A DNA stretch of 64,000 bases from Candidatus Pantoea deserta (GTDB lineage: Bacteria > Pseudomonadota > Gammaproteobacteria > Enterobacterales > Enterobacteriaceae): assembly GCF_003813865.1 (NCBI RefSeq), contig NZ_RMVG01000001.1, positions 124,001 through 188,000 on the forward strand, given 5' to 3'. How positions within the stretch are numbered: the first letter of the stretch is position 1; each line of letters starts with the position of its first letter. The position numbers and the translations under genes are program-made. This document shows, piece after piece, positions 57,517 through 64,000 of this stretch. The notes beneath the pieces were generated by a model. The model ran no database searches and had not been told where the DNA came from. It saw nothing but the letters and a program-made list of their open reading frames with translations.

Positions 57517-58206
57517 ATGGATAGTCCCTATCGCAGTGTTGATGATTTTATTGCCGCTTTTGCCACTACAATGGATTTATTACCCACGCCCTGGGGTTTT
57601 AAAGATGCGGCATCGCAGCATCTCTATATGAATGCGGCGGCGAGACTCTATACCGCCACGCCTAAAAACTATTCATTAGAGGGCAAAAAAGACAATGAGT
57701 TTCCTACCAGCTGGAGCGACTGCGCAGATGAGTTTTGCGAGCACGATGAAAGAGCGAAAGCCTTGCGCAACCGTGTCGCCGTCATCGAAACGCATTACTG
57801 GTATGGTAAAAACTACCTGACGCCCTTCGTCAGCGAAAAATTTCCCGTGTTTAACTGCGACGGCAAGTTCCTCGGCTGCATCTGGAACGCGCGTCCGATG
57901 GACTGCGTCACGGCGCTGACGTTTATTCATCCCCAGAAAGCCTCGGTCCTGACCACCCAGCTTGAGCATTCTCTTTTTACCCCAGCCGAACTGGATATCA
58001 TCTTTCTGCTGCTACGACGATTTAGCGCCAAAGAGATCGCCCGTATCTATAGTCTCAGCGTGAAGACGATTGGCAATCGTATCGCGACCCTGTATCAAAA
58101 GGCGGGTGTGCACTCGCTTCAACAATTCGAACAATACTGTCGTGCTGAGTCGCTGGAGAATTATCTGCCGGAAAAGCTGCTCAGCAAGGGCGTTGCTTTT
58201 ATTTAA
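57517..58206 (+). CDS. LuxR-type helix-turn-helix regulator with N-terminal sensor domain
   Basis: 229 residues. The C-terminal 65 residues form a LuxR/NarL-type DNA-binding domain: LFTPAELDIIFLLLRRFSAK near 152-171, then EIARIYSLSVKTIGNRIATLYQKAGVHS, with the recognition helix VKTIGNRIATLY. The first 145 residues have PAS-like features (TPWGFKDAASQHLYMNAAAR; FPVFNCDGKFLGCIWNARPM), but lack a receiver aspartate pocket or an AHL-binding pattern, so the signal is unknown. Several cysteines (residues about 69, 74, 115, 122, 130) could matter. Lies between the GNAT and the permease; GAGG precedes the ATG. It probably controls its own operon; function is inferred. Confidence 0.82.
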   Translation: MDSPYRSVDDFIAAFATTMDLLPTPWGFKDAASQHLYMNAAARLYTATPKNYSLEGKKDNEFPTSWSDCADEFCEHDERAKALRNRVAVIETHYWYGKNYLTPFVSEKFPVFNCDGKFLGCIWNARPMDCVTALTFIHPQKASVLTTQLEHSLFTPAELDIIFLLLRRFSAKEIARIYSLSVKTIGNRIATLYQKAGVHSLQQFEQYCRAESLENYLPEKLLSKGVAFI

Positions 58207-58226
58207 CCCGGTGAGGAAAACGCGTT

Positions 58227-59522
58227 GTGAGTAAATTAGATGACTATCCATTGAGCCGCGTCCCTGCGAATGAGAGACACTCATTGCTTAGCGTCGCGAT
58301 TGTGCATATGGGGATGTTGACCGCTCTGGATCAGTTTATGCTTGGAGCCGTGCTGGGCAACAGTATGACCCTCGCGGAGGCCTTTACCGCTATTACGCTG
58401 GCGAGCCTGCTGTTCGGCGTGCTCACCTTCGCGCTCGGCTATGCCGGGATGCGTGAAGGCTTATCAGGCAGTCTGCTGGCGCGCTGGTGCGGCTTTGGTC
58501 GTCATGGCTCGGTCTTGATCGGTCTGCTGGTCGCCATTAGTTTGCTCGGCTGGTTTGGTATTCAGAATGCGGTTTTCGCGCGTTCGCTGAGCTACGCCCT
58601 GAAGGGCAAACTCAGTTTCGCCGAGTCGGCGGCGCTGTCGGGAGCGGTGCTGACGCTGCTGGTGGCATTCGGCTTTAAGGCGTTACGCTTCACCGCGCGC
58701 ATTGCCGTTCCGCTCTTTATCGCGCTGGTCGGCTGGATTTTCTGGCACGCGTTTCACGGTCAGGCAGGCGATGCCGCCCTGCCCGTCGCGCCATCCGATC
58801 CCATTACCGTTAGCGCCGCCATTACCATGGTAATTGGCGGGGCGATTCTGGCCAGCCTGATGACGCCTGACCTGACCCGCTTTTCCCGCAGCGGCAAAGA
58901 TGTGTTTAGCATTACCCTGCTGACGATACTGGCCGGGGAGTACGGCGTTAACGGTCTGGCCATTCTGATCGCCAGAGAGCTTCACACCTCTGACATTATC
59001 GCCATTATCACTCAGACAACCAGCACGCTGGGCCTGTTCGCCGTGGTTTTCTCTACCCTGCGCGTTAACGATCTCAACCTTTACTCCTCGTCGCTGGGTA
59101 TCGCCAACGCCACGGAAGGGCTGACCGGCTATAAACCCCGTTACAGCGTGATAACGCTGCTGCTGGGCTTTCTCGGCACGCTCTGCTCTATTCTGGGCAT
59201 TCTCGATCGCTTCGTCGATTTTCTTGAACTGCTGGGCGTGGTTTTCCCGCCGGTGCTGGGCGTGATGATTATTGATTATTATCTGCTGAAAACGGACCGT
59301 CAGATCCTTGAGCAGAGCCGGAGCAGCAACGCCCTTCCGGCTACCTCGCAGCTGATTGGCTGGCCCGCGCTGATTGCCAGCGTCGCCGGCAGCGCAACCG
59401 GCCTGCTGGTTGAAAGCGGCGTGCCGGTCTTCAATTCACTGATTGTCGCCTGCGTCGTCTATCTGCTGACCGCGCCGCTGATGAAGCGCGCCACGGTCAT
59501 ATCGAAACAAGCCGCAGAGTAA
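58227..59522 (+). CDS. NCS1-family permease, CodB (cytosine permease)-like
   Basis: 431 residues with about 12 membrane helices, belonging to the nucleobase:cation symporter-1 family. Close in layout to E. coli CodB: QFMLGAVLGNS near the first helices, GWFGIQNAVFARSL near 112-125, a central TPDLTRFSRSGKDVF near 213-227 equivalent to TADFVRFGR, and VVFPPVLGVMIIDYYLL near 338-354. The usual partner cytosine deaminase (codA) is not next to it, so the substrate is not fixed: cytosine, another pyrimidine, allantoin or hydantoin. GTG start with GAGGAAAAC upstream; 20 nt after the regulator stop. Shares a terminator with the convergent MFS gene. Confidence 0.85.
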   Translation: MSKLDDYPLSRVPANERHSLLSVAIVHMGMLTALDQFMLGAVLGNSMTLAEAFTAITLASLLFGVLTFALGYAGMREGLSGSLLARWCGFGRHGSVLIGLLVAISLLGWFGIQNAVFARSLSYALKGKLSFAESAALSGAVLTLLVAFGFKALRFTARIAVPLFIALVGWIFWHAFHGQAGDAALPVAPSDPITVSAAITMVIGGAILASLMTPDLTRFSRSGKDVFSITLLTILAGEYGVNGLAILIARELHTSDIIAIITQTTSTLGLFAVVFSTLRVNDLNLYSSSLGIANATEGLTGYKPRYSVITLLLGFLGTLCSILGILDRFVDFLELLGVVFPPVLGVMIIDYYLLKTDRQILEQSRSSNALPATSQLIGWPALIASVAGSATGLLVESGVPVFNSLIVACVVYLLTAPLMKRATVISKQAAE

Positions 59523-59531
59523 AAGTAAATG

Positions 59532-59558
59532 AAAACGCGCCTGCTTACAGGCGCGTTT
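59532..59558. terminator. Bidirectional terminator between the permease and MFS genes
   Basis: Perfect 11-bp stem AAACGCGCCTG / CAGGCGCGTTT around CTTA. The right arm lies inside the last codons of the MFS gene, including its stop codon. There are T runs of only three or four on each side. Confidence 0.75.
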
Positions 59559-60846
59559 CACTCACCAGTTGCCCCTGCCGTCCCGCGCTCTGTAGCCATA
59601 TTCCAGTAAGCAGCCCCGCCAGCGCCAGCGCCAGCACATACCAGGCCGGTGCCAGTGGCGTGACGCGCAGGATCAGCGTAACGAAAATCGGCGTCAGGCC
59701 GCCGAAAATGGCATAGGCGACATTGTAAGAAAAAGAGATGCCGGTAAAGCGCACTGCCGCAGGAAAGGCGCGCACCATTAAAAAAGGCACCACGCCCACC
59801 ACCCCGACGCTTAGCCCTGCCAGCCCGTAGTTAAAGAACAGCCCTTCCGCATCCGCCGTCTGGCTCGAAAAGAAATGCCAGCTACAGACGGCCAGCAGCA
59901 GCGAGCCGCCGATAAGCGTCTTCGCCGCGCCCATCCAGTCCACCAGCCATCCGGCCGCCACGCAACCTGCCAGCAGCATGACCGTTGCCAGGCAGTTAGC
60001 CTGCAAACTCAGCGCGGCGCTGATACCGTGCTGTTTCTGCATCAGGGCGGGAGCCATTAAAATCACCACCACAATACAGGCGGAGAGCAGCCAGGTCAGC
60101 AGCATAGAGAGCAGGACGCCGCCCTTATGCCGGGTCAGTACGGTCTTCAGCGGCAGCGTATCGGCCAGGGTTTTCTGCTGCTGCATTTGCTGAAAGACTG
60201 GCGTCTCATGCAGCCAGCGGCGTAAATACATCGCCAGCAGACCGAACAGCCCGCCGAGAAAGAAAGGAAGCCGCCAGCCGATGCTGGAAACCGTCTGCGG
60301 CGTCATGCTGCTGTTAATCGCCGTCGCCACCAGCGAACCCAGCAGGATCCCGGCCGTGAGACCGGCGGTCAGCGTGCCGCAGGCAAATCCGACCCGTTTT
60401 TCCGGCACATGCTCCGCCACAAAGACCCAGGCGCCCGGCACCTCGCCGCCGATCGCCGCGCCCTGCAACAGGCGCAGCAGCAGCATCAGCAGCGGCGCGA
60501 TAATACCTGCCGTTTCATAAGTCGGCAGCACGCCCATCGCCAGCGTCGGCAGCGCCATCAGCAGGATGCTCAGGCTGAACATTTTCTTACGTCCAACCTT
60601 GTCGCCAAAGTGCGCCATAACAAGCCCGCCCAGCGGACGCGCCAGATAGCCGGCGGCGAAAATGGCGAAGGTTTGCAGCTGACGCAGCCAGTCGGGAATA
60701 TCAGGCGGAAAAAACAGCTCGCCAATCACCGCGGCGAAAAATACAAAAATAATAAAGTCGTAGAACTCCAGCGCGCCGCCAAGCGCGGCCAGCGACAGCG
60801 TTTTATAGTCTTGCCTGGTCAGGCGATGAGAAGTAGGCGAATCCAT
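59545..60846 (-). CDS. MFS transporter, metabolite:H+ symporter (MHS) type
   Basis: 433 residues with about 12 membrane helices. The N-terminal GGALEFYDFIIFVFFAAVIG and GDKVGRKKMFSLSI (helix 2-3 loop) place it in the MHS subfamily with ProP, ShiA, KgtP and CitA, which carry organic acids, shikimate or betaines; the second half has SFSYNVAYAIFGGLTP, typical of the group. The substrate cannot be read. It is convergent with the NCS1 permease and stands upstream of mog in the same direction with a 110-bp gap. Not part of the E. coli gene order. Confidence 0.88.
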   Translation of the reverse strand: MDSPTSHRLTRQDYKTLSLAALGGALEFYDFIIFVFFAAVIGELFFPPDIPDWLRQLQTFAIFAAGYLARPLGGLVMAHFGDKVGRKKMFSLSILLMALPTLAMGVLPTYETAGIIAPLLMLLLRLLQGAAIGGEVPGAWVFVAEHVPEKRVGFACGTLTAGLTAGILLGSLVATAINSSMTPQTVSSIGWRLPFFLGGLFGLLAMYLRRWLHETPVFQQMQQQKTLADTLPLKTVLTRHKGGVLLSMLLTWLLSACIVVVILMAPALMQKQHGISAALSLQANCLATVMLLAGCVAAGWLVDWMGAAKTLIGGSLLLAVCSWHFFSSQTADAEGLFFNYGLAGLSVGVVGVVPFLMVRAFPAAVRFTGISFSYNVAYAIFGGLTPIFVTLILRVTPLAPAWYVLALALAGLLTGIWLQSAGRQGQLVSETRL

Positions 60847-60956
60847 AAGTGCACGGCTTCCGGCAGCAAGTGAGAGGTTGTAAAAGAAGACTTACTATAC
60901 CGTCAATTTTTCACTACACCAGCGCTGCCAGAGGCTATGCCTGAAAAGATGAATAT

Positions 60957-61544
60957 TTAGTTATTTATCTCTCTTATCGCGCTTTTAGGGCGAAAAGCTG
61001 CTACCACCTGCTGATGAGTTTCAACATAAGGCCCATCCAGCAGCTGTAAACAATAAGGTACAGCGGCAAAAATCCCAGGCACCCTGACCTTGCCGTCAGC
61101 CTCTTTTACCCCTTCCAGCGTTTCTTTAATCGACTTTGGCTGACCGGGCAGATTGAGCACCAGCGACTGCTTGCGAATCACGCCCACCTGTCGCGACAGA
61201 ATCGCGGTCGGGACGAATTGCAGGCTAATCTGCCGCATTTGCTCGCCGAAGCCGGGCATTTCCCGATCGGCAACCGCCAGAGTGGCGTCAGGCGTCACGT
61301 CTCGACGCGCCGGACCGGTGCCGCCGGTGGTCAGCACCAGATGGCAGAAGCGCTCATCGACCAGCTCGCAAATCGCCTGTTCGATCAGCGGCTGCTCATC
61401 GGGCACCAGACGGGTTTCAGTGGTAAAGGGCGTCGCCAGCGCGCTGCTGAGCCAGGCTTCCAGCGCCGGAATACCCTGATCCTGATAAATGCCGTTGGCG
61501 GCGCGATCGGAAACGGAGATCAGTCCAATGCGTAAAGTATCCAT
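60957..61544 (-). CDS. mog: Molybdopterin adenylyltransferase Mog
   Basis: Adenylylates molybdopterin before molybdenum insertion by MoeA. 195 residues, the E. coli length. The MoaB/Mog family core reads LTTGGTGPARRDVTPDAT near residues 70-87, and LPGQPKSIKETLEG near 136-149. ATG at 61544 (MDTLRIGLISVSDRA). Same direction as talB and 109 nt from it, with a terminator between; the E. coli order talB-mog is kept. Confidence 0.96.
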   Translation of the reverse strand: MDTLRIGLISVSDRAANGIYQDQGIPALEAWLSSALATPFTTETRLVPDEQPLIEQAICELVDERFCHLVLTTGGTGPARRDVTPDATLAVADREMPGFGEQMRQISLQFVPTAILSRQVGVIRKQSLVLNLPGQPKSIKETLEGVKEADGKVRVPGIFAAVPYCLQLLDGPYVETHQQVVAAFRPKSAIREINN

Positions 61545-61616
61545 GAGTTTTTACCCGGTTGACCGCAATGCGGTAAAAAGAGAGGAATGCAGAGAGAATA
61601 ATAGAAAGTGAGGCAA

Positions 61617-61646
61617 AGAGAAAACCGTGGCGGCGGGCCGCCACGG
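61617..61646 (-). terminator. Rho-independent terminator of talB
   Basis: Stem CCGTGGCGG / CCGCCACGG with a 4-nt loop, followed on the minus strand by TTTTCTCTTT. It lies 8 nt after the talB stop and 70 nt before mog. Confidence 0.9.
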
Positions 61647-61653
61647 GGAAAGA

Positions 61654-62607
61654 TTACAGCAGGTCGGCAATCATCTTCTCAAGTTTGCCCTGATCGACGG
61701 CAAAGTTGCGGATGCCTTCCGCCAGCTTCGCGACGGCCATTGGATCCTGGTTGTGCTGCCACAGGAACTCAGATTCGGTCATTTTGGCCGGACGCGCCTT
61801 CACATCGCCGCTATAGCTCAGTTTGCGCTCGACGGTGCCTTCGCTCTCCGCCAGCTCTTTCAGCAGCGCCGGAGAGATAGTCAGACGGTCGCAGCCCGCC
61901 AGCTCCAGAATCTCGCCGATGTTACGGAAGCTTGCGCCCATCACCACCGTCTCATAGCCGTGCTGCTTGTAGTAGTTGTAAATCTCAGACACCGACACCA
62001 CGCCCGGATCTTCATGCGGCGCGTACTCTTTCTTGTCAGTGTTATTTTTGTACCAGTCGAGGATACGTCCTACGAAGGGTGAAATCAGAAACACGCCCGC
62101 TTCGGCGCAGGCACGCGCCTGAGCGAAGGAGAACAGCAGCGTCAGGTTACAGTTGATGCCCTCTTTCTCCAGCTGCTCCGCCGCGCGGATGCCCTGCCAG
62201 GTAGAAGCCAGTTTGATCAGGATACGGTCGTTGCTGATGCCCGCATCGTTGTAGAGCTTAATCAGGCTACGCGCTTTGGCGATGCTGCCTTCCGTATCGT
62301 AAGAGAGACGCGCATCAACTTCTGTTGAGATACGGCCAGGGATCAGCTTGAGGATCTCCAGACCAATGTTGACGGCCAGTTTGTCCGACACCAGCGAGAT
62401 CAGGTCTTCTTTGTTGCCGTTCTGCTCGCGCGCCCAGACGATGGCTTCATCAATCAGCTTACGGTATTCCGGGATTTGCGCGGCGTTAAGAATCAAAGAA
62501 GGGTTAGTGGTGGCGTCTTGCGGCTGATACAGCTTCATCGCTGCAATATCACCGGTGTCGGCAACCACGGTGGTGAGTTGACGCAGGGAGGTCAGTTTGT
62601 CCGTCAT
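61654..62607 (-). CDS. talB: Transaldolase B
   Basis: Pentose phosphate pathway enzyme moving a dihydroxyacetone unit between sedoheptulose 7-phosphate and glyceraldehyde 3-phosphate. 317 residues, the E. coli length. The Schiff-base lysine is in [20 protein letters not shown] near residue 132, and the N-terminal signature [10 protein letters not shown] is near 31-40. Divergent from yaaA; the 208-bp gap between them should hold both promoters. Confidence 0.97.
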   Translation of the reverse strand: MTDKLTSLRQLTTVVADTGDIAAMKLYQPQDATTNPSLILNAAQIPEYRKLIDEAIVWAREQNGNKEDLISLVSDKLAVNIGLEILKLIPGRISTEVDARLSYDTEGSIAKARSLIKLYNDAGISNDRILIKLASTWQGIRAAEQLEKEGINCNLTLLFSFAQARACAEAGVFLISPFVGRILDWYKNNTDKKEYAPHEDPGVVSVSEIYNYYKQHGYETVVMGASFRNIGEILELAGCDRLTISPALLKELAESEGTVERKLSYSGDVKARPAKMTESEFLWQHNQDPMAVAKLAEGIRNFAVDQGKLEKMIADLL

Positions 62608-62815
62608 GTCTCTTGTCTCTTCTGTAATGTCAGGGTGAAAAAGGCTGTTGCGATAATATCATGCGGCAACCGAGGCGCAAGGTCGCCGGATGCCGTTTAC
62701 GATAGCGCGAACAAATGGCTGCGATTTGCCGATCGCTGCGCCTTTTTTGCTACACTCGGCAGCCTGACAATCAGCACTTTTCCTGTAGCAACAAGGAATA
62801 ATCGAGGAAGCGACT

Positions 62816-63592
62816 ATGTTAATGGTGATCTCACCCGCCAAAACGCTGGATTTTAGCAGCCCGCTGGCAACGCAACGTTTTACCCAGCCCGCGCTGTTAG
62901 AAAAATCACAACAGCTGATTGAGGTGGCGCGCGATCTTACCCCGGCGCAAATCGCTTCACTGATGAGCATCAGCGACAAGCTGGCGCATCTGAACGCCGA
63001 ACGCTTCAACAGCTGGCAGCCTGATTTCACGCTGGAGAATGCGCGTCAGGCGATTCTGGCCTTTAAAGGCGATGTGTATACCGGCTTACAGGCGGAAACC
63101 TTTAGCGAAGCGGACTTTGATTTCGCTCAGCAGCATCTGCGTATGCTGTCTGGCCTGTACGGCGTGCTGCGTCCGCTGGATCTGATGCAGCCTTATCGTC
63201 TGGAAATGGGGATTAAGCTGGCCAGTCCGGCAGGCAAAGATCTCTATAGTTTCTGGGGCGATCTGCTGACGGAACACCTTAACGCGGCGCTACAGGCGCA
63301 GGGCGACGAGGTGCTGATAAATCTGGCCTCAGATGAGTATTTCCGGGCGGTTAAGCCAAAGCAGCTGACTGGACGCGTGATTAAGCCCGTGTTCCTCGAC
63401 GAGAAAAACGGCGCCTTTAAGGTCATCAGCTTTTATGCCAAAAAAGCGCGCGGCCTGATGAGCCGCTACATTATTCAGCATCGCCTGACCGACCCGGCAG
63501 CGCTAGAGCAGTTTGATGTAGAGGGTTACTTTTTTGATGCCGCCGCCAGCAGCGAGAACGAGCTGGTATTTAAGCGCTACGAGCAGAAATAA
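62816..63592 (+). CDS. yaaA: Peroxide stress protein YaaA (UPF0246/DUF328)
   Basis: 258 residues, the E. coli size. In E. coli YaaA is induced by OxyR and lowers unincorporated iron during peroxide stress; a helix-hairpin-helix-type DNA-binding fold has been described. The family hallmark ISPAKTLDF stands at residues 5-13, and the long conserved block [20 protein letters not shown] near 103-122 and [16 protein letters not shown] near 205-220. ATG at 62816. E. coli yaaJ, usually next to it, is absent. Confidence 0.95.
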   Translation: MLMVISPAKTLDFSSPLATQRFTQPALLEKSQQLIEVARDLTPAQIASLMSISDKLAHLNAERFNSWQPDFTLENARQAILAFKGDVYTGLQAETFSEADFDFAQQHLRMLSGLYGVLRPLDLMQPYRLEMGIKLASPAGKDLYSFWGDLLTEHLNAALQAQGDEVLINLASDEYFRAVKPKQLTGRVIKPVFLDEKNGAFKVISFYAKKARGLMSRYIIQHRLTDPAALEQFDVEGYFFDAAASSENELVFKRYEQK

Positions 63593-64000
63593 CCATGGGC
63601 TGGCCGCTCGCTTCAGCGGAGGCCAGTCTTGATGATTAGGGCGCGCGGCATATCGCTCTTGCCTGTTACCGCCCTGTTAATTATCCGATCGCGCGCGTGA
63701 TATTTAGTTAGCATAAGAGAAACCTTAAAAAATAAACTACCGCCTTATTTATCTACATTAATTAACAACTGGCTTTTGTTATTCACCTCTATCCGCGCAG
63801 TTAATTACCGCTTACTCCTCCAGGCAGAGAAGAGCACCCGGCAATATTCCTCTCCGTTGAATATTTATATACGTACCATCAGGAATACTACGTACCTCCA
63901 TAGTCTGACCGGTCGCGTCAGGCTATATATTTTTTGAAATGCAATTAGGCAACAGGGAATATTTTCCTGGTTATTTTGCTTATACCTATAGAGACATTTT
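63593..64000. other. AT-rich terminal region without a supported gene
   Basis: The first 35 bp hold an inverted repeat, CTGGCC (63600-63605) / GGCCAG (63621-63626) with pairing inside, followed only by TCTT: a weak terminator for yaaA. The rest is markedly AT-rich. A 29-codon minus frame (63812-63901) ending GILPGALLCLEE is open but unsupported. In E. coli the thr operon comes next, but no part of thrC is visible before the window edge. Confidence 0.6.

Overview
This window is a stretch of enterobacterial chromosome whose core gene order follows the 0-2 min region of Escherichia coli, read in reverse (E. coli murF-to-thr direction). Protein lengths and motifs match the E. coli orthologues closely, base composition is rather GC-rich, and several genes that E. 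coli has here are missing (leuO, araCBAD, nhaR, rihC, kefFC, yaaJ, satP). This fits Erwiniaceae (Pantoea, Mixta or Erwinia type); I cannot name the genus from the sequence alone. No phage, insertion sequence, tRNA, rRNA or CRISPR array was seen.

Layout. 1-6.1 kb: start of the division/cell-wall (dcw) cluster on the minus strand (mraZ, rsmH, ftsL, ftsI, murE, truncated murF), with its promoter and four MraZ boxes in exact 10-bp phase. 6.5-10 kb: cra and ilvIH. 10.5-15.5 kb: leuL attenuator and leuABCD. 15.5-18.7 kb: a 101-bp palindromic element, then the glucose-phosphate stress module setA, sgrS (small RNA), sgrR. 18.8-22.2 kb: TPP riboswitch and thiBPQ thiamine importer. 22.2-30 kb: yabI, polB, rapA, rluA, djlA. 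30.2-37.1 kb: lptD-surA-pdxA-rsmA-apaG-apaH, outer-membrane biogenesis and housekeeping. 37.3-39.6 kb: folA, a DUF805 membrane protein and a large porin. 39.8-44.5 kb: carAB with a readable control region (two promoters, two ARG boxes, a perfect RutR-type palindrome). 44.7-51.4 kb: dapB, ispH, fkpB, lspA, ileS, ribF. 51.7-56.7 kb: rpsT, nhaA, dnaJ, dnaK with its sigma-32 promoter. 57.1-60.8 kb: the one clearly accessory block, a GNAT acetyltransferase, a LuxR-type regulator with a probable N-terminal sensor domain and an NCS1 (CodB-like) permease in one transcription unit, facing an MHS-type MFS transporter. 60.9-63.6 kb: mog, talB, yaaA. The last 0.4 kb is AT-rich and carries no gene I can support.

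How the parts work together. Most of the window is metabolism or cell-envelope housekeeping: branched-chain amino acids (ilvIH, leu), pyrimidine/arginine supply (car), lysine/diaminopimelate (dapB) feeding murE, isoprenoids (ispH), and LPS export (lptD) with its chaperone surA. The informative non-coding parts are the leu attenuator, the SgrS RNA, the TPP riboswitch with a visible ribosome-site sequestering helix, the car control region, the MraZ boxes and the dnaK heat-shock promoter. I see no clear evidence for a new defence or mobile system. The best candidates for something undescribed are the 57-59.5 kb regulator/acetyltransferase/permease unit, the 101-bp palindrome after leuD, and the paired hairpins between apaH and folA.
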